A DNA stretch of 44,809 bases from 14-2 sp963628035 (GTDB lineage Bacteria; Bacillota; Clostridia; Lachnospirales; Lachnospiraceae). The notes beneath the pieces were generated by a model. The model was not told where the DNA came from. It worked only from the letters and a program-made list of their open reading frames with translations, and did not search any database. The stretch covers positions 1-44,809 of the forward strand of contig CAVGED010000090.1 of NCBI GenBank assembly GCA_963628035.1, read 5' to 3'. Positions 18,227 to 26,793 of the stretch are shown piece by piece (the first letter of the stretch is position 1; each line of letters opens with the position of its first letter). The position numbers and the translations under genes are program-made.

Positions 18227-19993
18227 TTATGACATTATATCCTCCTCTGGAAGCCATATTTGTACGCATAATCCCCCATATCCTGATCTCTCAAGATGTA
18301 TGCCATATGCCTCCCCGTACTGCAAGATAATGCGTCTGCATACATTCATCATCCCTATTCCATTTGCCTTGATTCCGTTTTTCAGAGAATCATTATATTC
18401 TGCAAGCTCTTCCTCCGGGATTCCTTCACCATCATCCTCTACAGAGAGAACCAGAAATTTCTTCTCCTGCCGGGCCGTCACAAAAATTCTCCCTGAATAT
18501 GCAGAGCTTGCAAAGCCGTGAAGTATAGAATTCTCGATAATAGGCTGAAGAATAAAACGTAGTACCGCTTTGTTCAGCAATTCTTTTGGAATATGCTCCA
18601 TACAACGGATTCCGTTTCCGTATCGTACATTCATAATCTCTATATACTTCTCCACCAGCTTTATTTCCTCTTCCAGAGTCCAAAGTGCTCCCTGGGTCTT
18701 ATAGAGCGGCGCAATCATTCCTCCCAATGCCTTGACGCAACGGGCAATATCCTCATTTCCCTCCAGTTCTGCCATGCATTTGACGGTATTCAGAGTGTTG
18801 TACAGAAAATGAGGATTAATCTCATTTCGGAGCATTGCCATTTCCCGCTCCCGCAGTTCTGTGGCCGTCTGCTCCTGTCTTTCTGATAACCCCTTCAAAT
18901 CTTCCAGCATGTGGTTGTAATATCTTGCCAACTCTGACAACTCATCTTCCCCAGTAACCGGCAACGGATGGTCGTAATCTCCCTGTCCGGCCATTTTCAT
19001 CCCTTCTCGAAGCCTTCCGATAGGTGTAAGACGTTTCCTGATCCAATACACGAAAAATACAGAGACAGCTGTCATACCAAACACAAATACAGCAAAAAGA
19101 CTGTTTCGGATACCAATAAGCCCCTCCGTATAGATAGAGGCAGGCATTGCGCTGACAATAACAATTCCATACTCAGTAAGCGGCCTGTAATTTACGACCA
19201 TCCCCTCCCTCAACAGCATCCCAGGTTCTGTCAGTTCTGACTCGTCCAGCAATGCCAGTTTATTTCCAAGTTCCTTCTTATCCACAGCCGAGAGAATCTG
19301 CCCCTCCATATCCACAATCCATACGGTTCGTACAGCATCTTTACTCAGACCGGAATAGCGCTCCCTAAGAGCGCTTTCCCTAACATTCACAGCATAAGCA
19401 CATTTTCCATATCTGGTATTGATACTGCGGTACATCATCAGGCAGGCAGGTTCCTGCATATCAAGAGGAAATTCTTCTGCCTTTGCACCTGCGTACCTGC
19501 TTGAAACATCTGCAGTTTTAAGTAGACTGGTAATCCTTTCTTCAGGCCACTCCTTCTTCTCATAAAGTAGCTTTGTGCTGGTATGCGACATCCCCAGAAA
19601 CCAATCCTCTGTCACATAAAGATACAGAGAATCTATGTGCTCAAAACTCTCGCTGATATTATCAAACTCTTCTCTCACATTCAGCACCGCATAGACGAAA
19701 TCAGGAACAGACAGCTTGTCCCTCCCGGCAAGCTTCTCCACAGACTTCGGAAGCATGACACGGGAGGCAATCAGTCGCTCTGTCTCTGACAGAAGCATAT
19801 CAATCTCTCCTGCTACCTGTTCCAGTTCAGCGTTCATGGTTTGTCTGCTGATTTCCTTATATACAGTATTAATACCTGCATAACCCACAAGCATCGCAAC
19901 AAGAAGCGTAGCCATAGCACCTATGACAAAGGATATCACGAACTTTGTCTGTATACTTTTGAACGCTTTCTTATGGATAGCACCAATCATCAT
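18227..19993 (-). CDS. Sensor histidine kinase, YesM-type
   Basis: Membrane sensor kinase of 588 residues. First membrane helix at about 17-40, an extracellular sensor region of roughly 250 residues, a second helix at 298-318, a HAMP linker at about 319-372, then the His_kinase motif EINPHFLYNTLN with phospho-acceptor His395. The ATP-binding domain has an N box with Asn488 (QPIIENSILHG), DDGEGIP near 520 and GIGMMNV. This is the YesM class, which pairs with AraC-type YesN regulators and usually senses sugars outside the cell. It overlaps the stop of the response regulator gene. The second codon, ATG at 19990, has better spacing from GGGAGG and would make a TGATG junction; both starts are possible. 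Confidence 0.93.
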   Translation of the reverse strand: MMIGAIHKKAFKSIQTKFVISFVIGAMATLLVAMLVGYAGINTVYKEISRQTMNAELEQVAGEIDMLLSETERLIASRVMLPKSVEKLAGRDKLSVPDFVYAVLNVREEFDNISESFEHIDSLYLYVTEDWFLGMSHTSTKLLYEKKEWPEERITSLLKTADVSSRYAGAKAEEFPLDMQEPACLMMYRSINTRYGKCAYAVNVRESALRERYSGLSKDAVRTVWIVDMEGQILSAVDKKELGNKLALLDESELTEPGMLLREGMVVNYRPLTEYGIVIVSAMPASIYTEGLIGIRNSLFAVFVFGMTAVSVFFVYWIRKRLTPIGRLREGMKMAGQGDYDHPLPVTGEDELSELARYYNHMLEDLKGLSERQEQTATELREREMAMLRNEINPHFLYNTLNTVKCMAELEGNEDIARCVKALGGMIAPLYKTQGALWTLEEEIKLVEKYIEIMNVRYGNGIRCMEHIPKELLNKAVLRFILQPIIENSILHGFASSAYSGRIFVTARQEKKFLVLSVEDDGEGIPEEELAEYNDSLKNGIKANGIGMMNVCRRIILQYGEAYGIHLERSGYGGLCVQIWLPEEDIMS

Positions 19994-20739
19994 TCCCTCC
20001 CGATCCGCTCATAATATTCTCGGGGTGTACAGCCTTCATACTTCTTAAAAACCCGGAAAAAATATGATATATTAGCAAAGCCTACCTGTTCTGCCACCTC
20101 ATAGATTCTGCAGGACACATTCGCCATTCGGCGCTTGGCCTCCCGGATACGAATACGGTTCAGTTCATCTGTGAAGGTAGAACCATGATACTTTAAAAAC
20201 ATTTTTCCAAGATATCCGGGTGTAACCCCAACTGCCTCAGCCACCTGGAGCAGGGATACGTTATCCGCATAATGCTCCTCAAGATAGCTTATTGCCGCAG
20301 TAAATCTCCGATTCGGGATTTCCTTATTCTTCTCCGGTTCCGGCTTCACATTGCCATCATACTCTATAAGCCAATCCCTGGCTCTTTGCAACTCACGTTC
20401 AATCTCCTCCGGCTCCGAGGTCAGCTTAAGAATATAGCTTGTGACCTCCAGCTGTACGGACTGTTGCACCAGCGCAAATTCATCAAGACAGGTCAGGATC
20501 AGAAAACGCACCCGTTTATCCTGCTGGCGCACCTTGCTCAACAATGTGATCCCATCCATCATAGGGATTCGTATATCTGTCAGAATAATATCCGGTCGCT
20601 CCCTTTCATACAGCAGGAGCGCCTCCTGCCCATTGGCAGCCTCAGCACAGACCGTAAGGCCACAGTCCGCCCATCTCACACGTTTCTTTAGCCAGTCTCT
20701 GACAATTACCTCATCTTCCACAACCATTACACGATACAC
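19990..20739 (-). CDS. AraC-type response regulator, YesN-type
   Basis: Cytoplasmic DNA-binding regulator of 249 residues. The receiver domain occupies 1-120 with acidic residues VVEDE near the N-terminus, phospho-acceptor Asp55 (LTDIRIP), Thr83 and Lys105. An AraC family helix-turn-helix domain follows at about 145-249 (LLQVAEAVGVTPGYLGKMF and VGFANISYFFRVFKKYEGCTPREY). The linker between the domains is short, so this is the compact form of the YesN group. The start is GTG, preceded by a run of G. Partner: the kinase immediately downstream. Its likely target is the transporter promoter near 18.1 kb or its own operon. Confidence 0.93.
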   Translation of the reverse strand: MYRVMVVEDEVIVRDWLKKRVRWADCGLTVCAEAANGQEALLLYERERPDIILTDIRIPMMDGITLLSKVRQQDKRVRFLILTCLDEFALVQQSVQLEVTSYILKLTSEPEEIERELQRARDWLIEYDGNVKPEPEKNKEIPNRRFTAAISYLEEHYADNVSLLQVAEAVGVTPGYLGKMFLKYHGSTFTDELNRIRIREAKRRMANVSCRIYEVAEQVGFANISYFFRVFKKYEGCTPREYYERIGRE

Positions 20740-20757
20740 TGCTGCATCCCCCCATAT

Positions 20758-21567
20758 TTACAAAACATCCTTCGTATTCCGGAACGGTGTTCCGATAAAA
20801 CCTACCTGTCTGAAATCCTCCATGTGATGGCGGATAATATAATCGATATAAGAAGCCACCATTCTGGCGGTGAGTACATATCCGGTGGGCGTCATGTGTC
20901 CCATTAGAAATTTTCTGCAAAATGCTTCATCATCGTACCTTGGTCCGTATTTGCGTATATCCAGCACATAGGTATTTGAAAAATGCTCTGCCATTTTATA
21001 CAAAAGCGCGGAATGTTCCTCATCTTCTTTGTAATGCTTCTGATCCCCCTTCAAGGCAGGCATAGTCATCAGAAAAAATCGAGCCTTCGGCTCAATCTCC
21101 TTGTATCGCTGAATAATTCTGGCATAATACCCTGCAAAGGTATCTGCGTTCTGCTCCGGATCCTCATCACAGATATCTGCGATACTGCCTACAGGCTGCT
21201 CCTGTCCGTGTATGTCATTTACTCCCAGTGCCAGGATATAAGCCTGTGCCGCCAGCTTCGGACTCCAGAAATTATTCGTCTTGGCAAAGCTGTCGCAGTA
21301 TTCTTTCGCTGTCATACCGCCCCTGGAAAAATTATAGACCTTGCAGCCTGCCATACGAGCAAGATACTGCCCCCAGGAATAGTCAAACATATCATGGAAG
21401 GTTGTCTTACCTTCTTCGTCTGTTGCTTCAAACTCTCCGGATGACAGGCTGTCTCCTACACAAGCGATCGTACGGAAGATTCCGCAGTACCCACCATCAC
21501 TTACAATATTCTCCAATGGAAGTTCCTTCTCATCCACTCCGATCAGCTGCTCCATTGTCATACTCAT
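20758..21567 (-). CDS. SGNH/GDSL-type esterase
   Basis: SGNH hydrolase of 269 residues without signal peptide, so intracellular. Block I is CVGDSLSSGE with nucleophile Ser40. Block II is SRGG around Gly84 and block III is LGVNDIHG with Asn118. Block V is LMGHMTPTGY with His224. The Asp usually three residues before this His is absent, so the active site may be a dyad or the acid lies elsewhere, as in several clostridial carbohydrate esterases. I place the start at ATG 21567, after GAGGAGG; an in-frame TTG at 21585 would put the ribosome site inside the gene. A deacetylase acting on imported oligosaccharides fits the neighbourhood. Confidence 0.85.
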   Translation of the reverse strand: MSMTMEQLIGVDEKELPLENIVSDGGYCGIFRTIACVGDSLSSGEFEATDEEGKTTFHDMFDYSWGQYLARMAGCKVYNFSRGGMTAKEYCDSFAKTNNFWSPKLAAQAYILALGVNDIHGQEQPVGSIADICDEDPEQNADTFAGYYARIIQRYKEIEPKARFFLMTMPALKGDQKHYKEDEEHSALLYKMAEHFSNTYVLDIRKYGPRYDDEAFCRKFLMGHMTPTGYVLTARMVASYIDYIIRHHMEDFRQVGFIGTPFRNTKDVL

Positions 21568-21609
21568 AATTACCTCCTCTAACAAGAATCTTTCTTAATC
21601 ACTGTTTTT

Positions 21610-23184
21610 CTAGCCCAACAGTTCCAGTACGCTATGGCGTATATTCTCTACCAGTTCCGTATCTGTCTGGTAATCCTCAAATCCCCGGCAACAGCGTGTA
21701 ATCAGCTCGTCTGCCTTTTCGAAAGAATACTTCTTTTCAAGCATACAGAACAGCTCGTGGTCGAAGGCTCCCAGTCGCTGATGATGTCCTCGTATACTGT
21801 ACCATACCCCATAAGGGTTATCCTTAGCCGGATATACGATAAAGGCGTCTCCCGGTGGAAGTGTCACACCTTCTTTGACGCGCAGACAAGTGCTTCCTTC
21901 GATCTCATCGTTATGCTCTCCATATCCAAAATGCAGGAAACCGTGGCAGTGATAATGATAGCACACCCACATAAACAGACGGCTTACCACCAGTGGCAGA
22001 TCGATAACTCGATTCATCATGGCTCCTGCCGGAAATCCGCAGGAATAAATCATCATTTCCTCGCCCATATCCTGCAGCGTGCGGTAAATATCGATATATT
22101 TCTCATAAGTAGCCTGCTTAACTGCCCAGATATCCAGTGCACCGGCAATATCAGTAGTTTCCACTGCTTCAAGAATCGTGATTCCTGGCATGCACTTACG
22201 GCAAATGGCAGACAGAGCACGGTAGTCTGCCTGATTTCGAAACTGCGGTTCGTCCGTCAGGCTCTGGGTATAGCAATTCTGCCAATGATTCTTGCAAACA
22301 CATTCCCATGCGCGGGTGAAATATAGCTTCAGCTGACGGTACCCCTCCAGTGTTCCTATGGCTACCTCATGATCCCAATTCAAATACAAACTGGCATCAT
22401 CCCACTTTAACCAGGTTGCCGGAAATTCTCCCGTCAGATAGATCATCCCGCATTCCAGAGCCAGATTTCCAACCGCGGCTGCATGACTAAAATCAAAGTC
22501 AATGACCTTGCCTTCTTCGTCTTTCACCGGTTCGCCCATGGGGATCTTCAGATAATCACTCCGCATATCCACCTGATTTCTCACATACTCTTGAATCACC
22601 TTATAGTACTCTTCCGACTTGATTTCTACATGGTGCAGCTTCTTTACTGCCGGGAGATGAATCCAATTCGTCATATGAAAGGCTGCGTCCTTCAGCTCCG
22701 GAATCACCGTCTGATATATTTTCAAAGACACCGTCAGAACTATCTGTTCCTCTCCTGCCTTTATTGCTATCCTGCCCTGATGCAGTCCCGGCGCTGCATC
22801 AGCCTCCACGTTCAGTCGCAGGAAAAATGCTGCACGTCCAGCTAAAAGAATCCCGCTCTCTAAGGGGCGCGTCATATCGTACACATCAAAAGGCGCCTGT
22901 CTTGTAACAAACTCCTTCACGCTGTCATAATCCAACGTTGTATGGTAGGTCGCGCTGCTGTTCTCCTCCACGTGAGCAGGCAGCAGCTGATATCCGACCA
23001 CTTCACAGTCCAGATTTTCTGTCAAGAAGCTGCATTCCTCCCCACCCTTTAAATTCATATCTGTCAGCACCTGAAAACACACATCTGCGTTTCTGGCACT
23101 GTACAATTCTATGCTGCTGTTTTCTTCGGTAATAACACTGTCCGGATACAGCCATTCGTTTTCTGAAAAAATCTGATATTTCAC
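21610..23184 (-). CDS. DUF4091 glycoside hydrolase-like protein
   Basis: Protein of 524 residues matching the DUF4091 type: an N-terminal beta-sandwich (to about 150), a central TIM-barrel-like region beginning with FHMTNWIH, and a C-terminal part with DAFIVYP, GVWYSIRGH and a final helix near the Tyr-rich FEDYQTD. No signal peptide, so it works inside the cell. Catalytic residues are not established for the family; the acidic SLTDEPQFR segment resembles a glycosidase acid region. The start is GTG, seven bases from AAGGAGGA. It is followed 24 bp later by the intergenic part preceding the SGNH esterase, in one operon. Confidence 0.85.
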   Translation of the reverse strand: MKYQIFSENEWLYPDSVITEENSSIELYSARNADVCFQVLTDMNLKGGEECSFLTENLDCEVVGYQLLPAHVEENSSATYHTTLDYDSVKEFVTRQAPFDVYDMTRPLESGILLAGRAAFFLRLNVEADAAPGLHQGRIAIKAGEEQIVLTVSLKIYQTVIPELKDAAFHMTNWIHLPAVKKLHHVEIKSEEYYKVIQEYVRNQVDMRSDYLKIPMGEPVKDEEGKVIDFDFSHAAAVGNLALECGMIYLTGEFPATWLKWDDASLYLNWDHEVAIGTLEGYRQLKLYFTRAWECVCKNHWQNCYTQSLTDEPQFRNQADYRALSAICRKCMPGITILEAVETTDIAGALDIWAVKQATYEKYIDIYRTLQDMGEEMMIYSCGFPAGAMMNRVIDLPLVVSRLFMWVCYHYHCHGFLHFGYGEHNDEIEGSTCLRVKEGVTLPPGDAFIVYPAKDNPYGVWYSIRGHHQRLGAFDHELFCMLEKKYSFEKADELITRCCRGFEDYQTDTELVENIRHSVLELLG

Positions 23185-23204
23185 CTCATTTTCCTCCTTC
23201 TGTA

Positions 23205-24104
23205 CTAACAGAGCCTGAAACCATTTCCTCGCACTTGATTGGCCTCCATGATGATAAGAAAAGCCTCTCGATCCACCTCTTTTACAGCCTCCTGCACTCT
23301 GTGTATCTGATTATTGCTGCAGGCGCACATAACTACCTGTTTATCGGATCCTGTATAACCGCCCTGTCCTTTCAGCAGCGTAGTGCCCCTCTGAGTATAA
23401 TCATCAATCTTATCTGACACCTGCTGTCCATGCTCCGTTACGATCAAAGCTACTTTTCTGACATCCAAACTGTGCATAACCGCATCCACTACCACGGAAA
23501 GAATATAGCTGGCAATCAGACCATAGATAATCCTATCTACGTCTCCGTTCATGAGAATCCCACCCAGCAACACCACAGAACAGTCCAATACAATAATGAT
23601 TCTGCCAAGTGACAGGTGTGGTTTTATGGAGCGAATGGCCATAATCACAAAATCCATCCCGCCGGTGGATGTATCGCGCATATAGATTAAGGCATACCCT
23701 AGTCCGGAAATAACCCCCAGACATATACTGGAGAGCATCAGATTACCTTCATAGACCGGAAGGAGTGGTGCCACAACATCCATAAAAAAGGCGGAGACTG
23801 CCATGGTTCTTAAAGATCTCAGGAAGAAGCTTCTGCCAAGCCGTCTGGCACACATAAGAATAATCGGCACATTCAAAAGCACTGTCATTACCCCGATAGG
23901 TATCTTGAAAAAATGGCAAAAGATCAGTGCAATACCAGAGATTCCCGAAAAGGGAAAATCCGATGCTGCCGCAAAATTATAAATACCTACCGCTATCAGA
24001 AAGCTTCCTACCATATCCAGCAGCAGATCCACTGCCATAGATTTCAGCTTTGTAGCTGTCATTTTGTTTTCTGCTATCAATTCGTCCGTTTTTGAAACAC
24101 TCAT
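23205..24104 (-). CDS. YitT family membrane protein
   Basis: Integral membrane protein of 299 residues with about five or six helices. Family marks are GIYNFAAASDFPFSGISGIALI near 41-62, IPIGVMTVLLNVPI and RDTSTGGMDFV. The C-terminal soluble DUF2179 domain has TLLKGQGGYTG and ends near RGNGFRLC. The function of the family is unknown. The ribosome site is weak. It sits between the GH4 and DUF4091 genes with gaps of only 16 to 20 bp, so it is part of the operon; a role in export or import of a substrate or metal is possible but unproven. Confidence 0.92.
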   Translation of the reverse strand: MSVSKTDELIAENKMTATKLKSMAVDLLLDMVGSFLIAVGIYNFAAASDFPFSGISGIALIFCHFFKIPIGVMTVLLNVPIILMCARRLGRSFFLRSLRTMAVSAFFMDVVAPLLPVYEGNLMLSSICLGVISGLGYALIYMRDTSTGGMDFVIMAIRSIKPHLSLGRIIIVLDCSVVLLGGILMNGDVDRIIYGLIASYILSVVVDAVMHSLDVRKVALIVTEHGQQVSDKIDDYTQRGTTLLKGQGGYTGSDKQVVMCACSNNQIHRVQEAVKEVDREAFLIIMEANQVRGNGFRLC

Positions 24105-24120
24105 TCCGTTACCTGCCGCC

Positions 24121-25527
24121 TTATACTTTCAGCCATGACAGATCATAGGAATCAAGATACTCTCTGGTGTTATAAACCATTTCTTTGAAAAGTTCCTTAG
24201 CATTATCATAGGCACATGTCACCAATGGATCTGCCGCAAATGTATTGAATATCCTCTCCAGATCCCGTTCCGCAACCGCTTTGCTTATCTGTTCCTGCTC
24301 TGTACTTATTCTGGATACCATGGAATGAATCTCCACCGGAACATCTCCGGCAACTACGGGTGTGACGGCATCTGCGCGAAATACGGCATTCGATTCCACC
24401 ACAGCACCAATGGGAAGATTTGGTATCTGTCCCCTGTTTGGTATGTTAACATTGGTTACGAGCTCTCCCAATCCCAGCAGAGCTTTCATCTGGTTTACAC
24501 CTTCCTCACCAGTTCCCTTGATCTCTACCTGCTGTTCCCCGTTGCACAGACGCCTACTCTTTTCCAATCTTTCCTTCAACTCATTCTTCCTATAATCCAC
24601 TGGCGTCAATCCAAATTTCCATGCTTTTACCGTTTCCGGATCCTTTAAATACCATTTTCCATTGCAGAATTCTGCCAGATGTCGGTCACCGGCCGCAGCA
24701 ATATAGCCATAACGACGAAACAGATCCATCTTCACCCGCTCGCCACTGGAAAAGGAACTATTCATCCAGTTCCTATCCGCATTTTCCCGCCAACCTGTCT
24801 CTGCATATTTCTTCACAAATTCAGCATATACCGGAAACAGATCGATATCACGATATCTGGCCTTGGTAAACCACGTAAAATGGTTCACACCTATAGGATT
24901 TACCTGTATTTCTCTCCGATCTGCCACCTCCACATTACAGATATCCTTCAAAGCGATCTTCAAAAGCTTCTGGGTGCCAAACACTTCATGGCAACAGCCG
25001 AAGGCTTTGATTTGTGGAAATATCCGGTACAGAGTCTTTACACAGAGGGTCATGGGATTTGTATAGCTGATAACCCATGCTTCTGGACAGTATTTCCGAA
25101 TGTTTTCTGCAATTTCTTCATACATGGGAATCGTACGCATAGCCCGGACGATCCCGCCCGGACCTGTGGTGTCGCCGACAGACTGATAAATCCCATATTT
25201 TTCAGGCGTATGCACATCAGAAGCCATCTCGTCAAAAGTGCCCGGCAAAATCGATATAATGACAAAATCCGCCCCGGTCAATGCCTCTCCAATACTTTCC
25301 ACAGCATGATAATTCCAGATTGCTTCTGCACCTTCACAAGCCTTATAATAATTCCCAATTATTTCATTGTGCTTTGCCGCTTCAAAATCTATATCATAGA
25401 GATACACATCCCCGGACATCTCCCGACAGGATGCCAAGTCGCTCATAAATCCCCATGCCCAGCCTCTGGAACCGCCTCCTATATATGCGATCCTTATGTT
25501 TTCTGCCCTGTTATCATAACAATTCAT
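24121..25527 (-). CDS. lplD: GH4 alpha-galacturonidase (CHEV type)
   Basis: Glycoside hydrolase family 4 enzyme of 468 residues, NAD- and metal-dependent, cytoplasmic. The Rossmann motif IAYIGGGSRGW is at 13-23, SYTNPM near 154-159, the metal-cysteine motif CHEV at 179-182 and VNHFTW near 214-219. The CHEV version of this motif is described as specific to alpha-galacturonidases such as Bacillus subtilis LplD, in contrast to the alpha-galactosidase and 6-phospho-glycosidase branches. The start at ATG 25527 follows GGGAGGA by six bases; the longer in-frame form would contain the ribosome site. It is the second gene of the operon, just after the esterase. It should release galacturonate from imported oligosaccharides. 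The exact substrate remains inferred. Confidence 0.85.
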   Translation of the reverse strand: MNCYDNRAENIRIAYIGGGSRGWAWGFMSDLASCREMSGDVYLYDIDFEAAKHNEIIGNYYKACEGAEAIWNYHAVESIGEALTGADFVIISILPGTFDEMASDVHTPEKYGIYQSVGDTTGPGGIVRAMRTIPMYEEIAENIRKYCPEAWVISYTNPMTLCVKTLYRIFPQIKAFGCCHEVFGTQKLLKIALKDICNVEVADRREIQVNPIGVNHFTWFTKARYRDIDLFPVYAEFVKKYAETGWRENADRNWMNSSFSSGERVKMDLFRRYGYIAAAGDRHLAEFCNGKWYLKDPETVKAWKFGLTPVDYRKNELKERLEKSRRLCNGEQQVEIKGTGEEGVNQMKALLGLGELVTNVNIPNRGQIPNLPIGAVVESNAVFRADAVTPVVAGDVPVEIHSMVSRISTEQEQISKAVAERDLERIFNTFAADPLVTCAYDNAKELFKEMVYNTREYLDSYDLSWLKV

Positions 25528-25549
25528 TTTCCGTCCTCCCTCCACGTCT

Positions 25550-26563
25550 TCATACTATTCTTACTTCTCTGCTGACGATAGGCCAGATGATATCCGGATA
25601 CGGCTGATGCCTTCCATGTCCGATCTCCATCCTGCAGTTTTCTTCGCTTCCCAGCTTCTGATATGCTTTCTTTATGACTTCATAGCTGGCTTTTGCTCCC
25701 TCAATCGGAAAAATCGGATCCTGATCCCCATTGACGATCAGCAGCTTTCGGGGTGCAATCAGACATCCGATATCACCCATCTCAAAATAAAGTCGAATTC
25801 CCGGCACATGGTTACATGAGCAGTGCATCATCGCCATGATGGATTCTTCATAAGTACAGACCGCACAATAAGGAACTGCCATATAGATTCGCTTCTCCAG
25901 AGCCGCCGCATAGAAAGTTGCTGTTCCTCCGCCAGAGCCTCCGAGACAAACGATTCGATCCTTATTGACAACATCTGTCATATATGTTTCCAGCACATCG
26001 ATGAGCCTCTGCACATCCCACACACGCTCGCCAATAGCCGTTCTTCCCATCATAGCAGCCATCAGTGCTGTGTTGTATGTAATACAGCCCGGATTTCCCT
26101 TTGCGTCCTGCTCTGTCTTACCCATATACCGCTGATCCATAGCAACCGCGCAATATCCTGCTTTTACAGCCAGCCGGGCGTGATCCATTCCCGGTGGTGT
26201 TTCATCCCCTTCATAGATGTATTCCCCAAGTGAAACATGCTTTCCTGTAGAGTGTCCCTGGAGGCATATGACTGTAGGAAGCGGCTTCGTCTGCCCTAGT
26301 GGTTTTAACATTGTACAAGGGATCCAATATCCTTCCTCACTCTGGAATTCAAATTCTATCCTTTCACAATCTGCCATTACTCTCTGTTCTGTTATTTCAA
26401 AACAATCCTCACACTTTGTAAGAGGCAGCCCCAACAGCTCTTTCAACTTTTCCTCTGCCTGACTTTTCCACACATCATGATCAAGCTTCTCATCATAGGC
26501 CAGTATCGGTTTGTTGGCTTTGACCCTCTGCATGAGAAATTCCTTTGCATTATACGTTTTCAT
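25550..26563 (-). CDS. Alpha/beta hydrolase esterase (acetyl xylan esterase/dienelactone hydrolase-like)
   Basis: Hydrolase of 337 residues without signal peptide. The nucleophile elbow is GGSGGG with Ser210. The acid is Asp282 in GDQDPIFP, and His316 or His319 lies in GHGRHQ. LQGHSTGKH near 101-109 forms the oxyanion region, and the cap region is large, as in acetyl xylan esterase and Abhydrolase_7-type proteins. The start at ATG 26563 follows GGGAGG by seven bases. It is the first gene of locus A, read from a strong promoter near 26.67 kb. Removal of acetyl or other ester groups from pectic or xylan oligosaccharides is likely. Confidence 0.85.
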   Translation of the reverse strand: MKTYNAKEFLMQRVKANKPILAYDEKLDHDVWKSQAEEKLKELLGLPLTKCEDCFEITEQRVMADCERIEFEFQSEEGYWIPCTMLKPLGQTKPLPTVICLQGHSTGKHVSLGEYIYEGDETPPGMDHARLAVKAGYCAVAMDQRYMGKTEQDAKGNPGCITYNTALMAAMMGRTAIGERVWDVQRLIDVLETYMTDVVNKDRIVCLGGSGGGTATFYAAALEKRIYMAVPYCAVCTYEESIMAMMHCSCNHVPGIRLYFEMGDIGCLIAPRKLLIVNGDQDPIFPIEGAKASYEVIKKAYQKLGSEENCRMEIGHGRHQPYPDIIWPIVSREVRIV

Positions 26564-26594
26564 TCGTTTTCCTCCCATTTTTCTTTTTACTTTT

Positions 26595-26645
26595 TCGTAA
26601 TTATTGGCGGTTTATCATTTGATTTTGCCTTCTCATTAATTACGA
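26595..26645. promoter_or_regulatory. Inverted repeat in the leader of the esterase operon
   Basis: Perfect 9-bp arms TCGTAATTA (26595-26603) and TAATTACGA (26637-26645) are centred 42 bp apart, about four helical turns. They lie between the predicted transcription start and the esterase gene. They could be paired operator half-sites or a leader hairpin. Confidence 0.35.
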
Positions 26646-26658
26646 TTTTGTTTTTATA

Positions 26659-26687
26659 AGCATATCATTAACGCCTTTTTCTGTCAA
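26659..26687 (-). promoter_or_regulatory. Sigma-A promoter of the esterase operon
   Basis: On the minus strand a perfect TTGACA (26687-26682), a 17-bp spacer and TATGCT (26664-26659). The predicted start near 26652 gives a leader of about 88 bases before the esterase ATG. This is the strongest promoter match in the window. Confidence 0.75.
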
Positions 26688-26690
26688 TAA

Positions 26691-26734
26691 TTTTTTGATA
26701 TTTCTCTGGTAGTTTTTTGATATTTTTCTAGCAG
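26691..26734. repeat. Tandem 22-bp direct repeats (candidate operator)
   Basis: Two adjacent 22-bp copies (26691-26712 and 26713-26734), both starting TTTTTTGATATTT and matching at 19 of 22 positions. They end exactly where the -35 box of the ROK gene starts and lie just upstream of the opposite promoter. The repeat length of about two helical turns suits cooperative regulator binding; an AT-rich UP element is the other option. Confidence 0.5.
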
Positions 26735-26763
26735 TTGCATTCTCTGGAAAAACATGCTAAACT
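26735..26763 (+). promoter_or_regulatory. Sigma-A promoter of the ROK regulator
   Basis: TTGCAT (26735-26740), a 17-bp spacer and TAAACT (26758-26763) on the plus strand. The predicted start near 26770 lies about 24 bases before the ATG. Confidence 0.65.
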
Positions 26764-26793
26764 ATGAATACATTTTTACCGGAGGAAGAATTT

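Noticed and set aside
24679..25575. Plus-strand open frame of 298 codons
   Set aside because: Antisense to the GH4 gene, whose motifs are complete; no recognisable domain.
26764..26793. Upstream ATG for the ROK gene
   Set aside because: The GGAGGA site lies downstream of that ATG and fits the ATG at 26794; the predicted transcription start is at about 26770.
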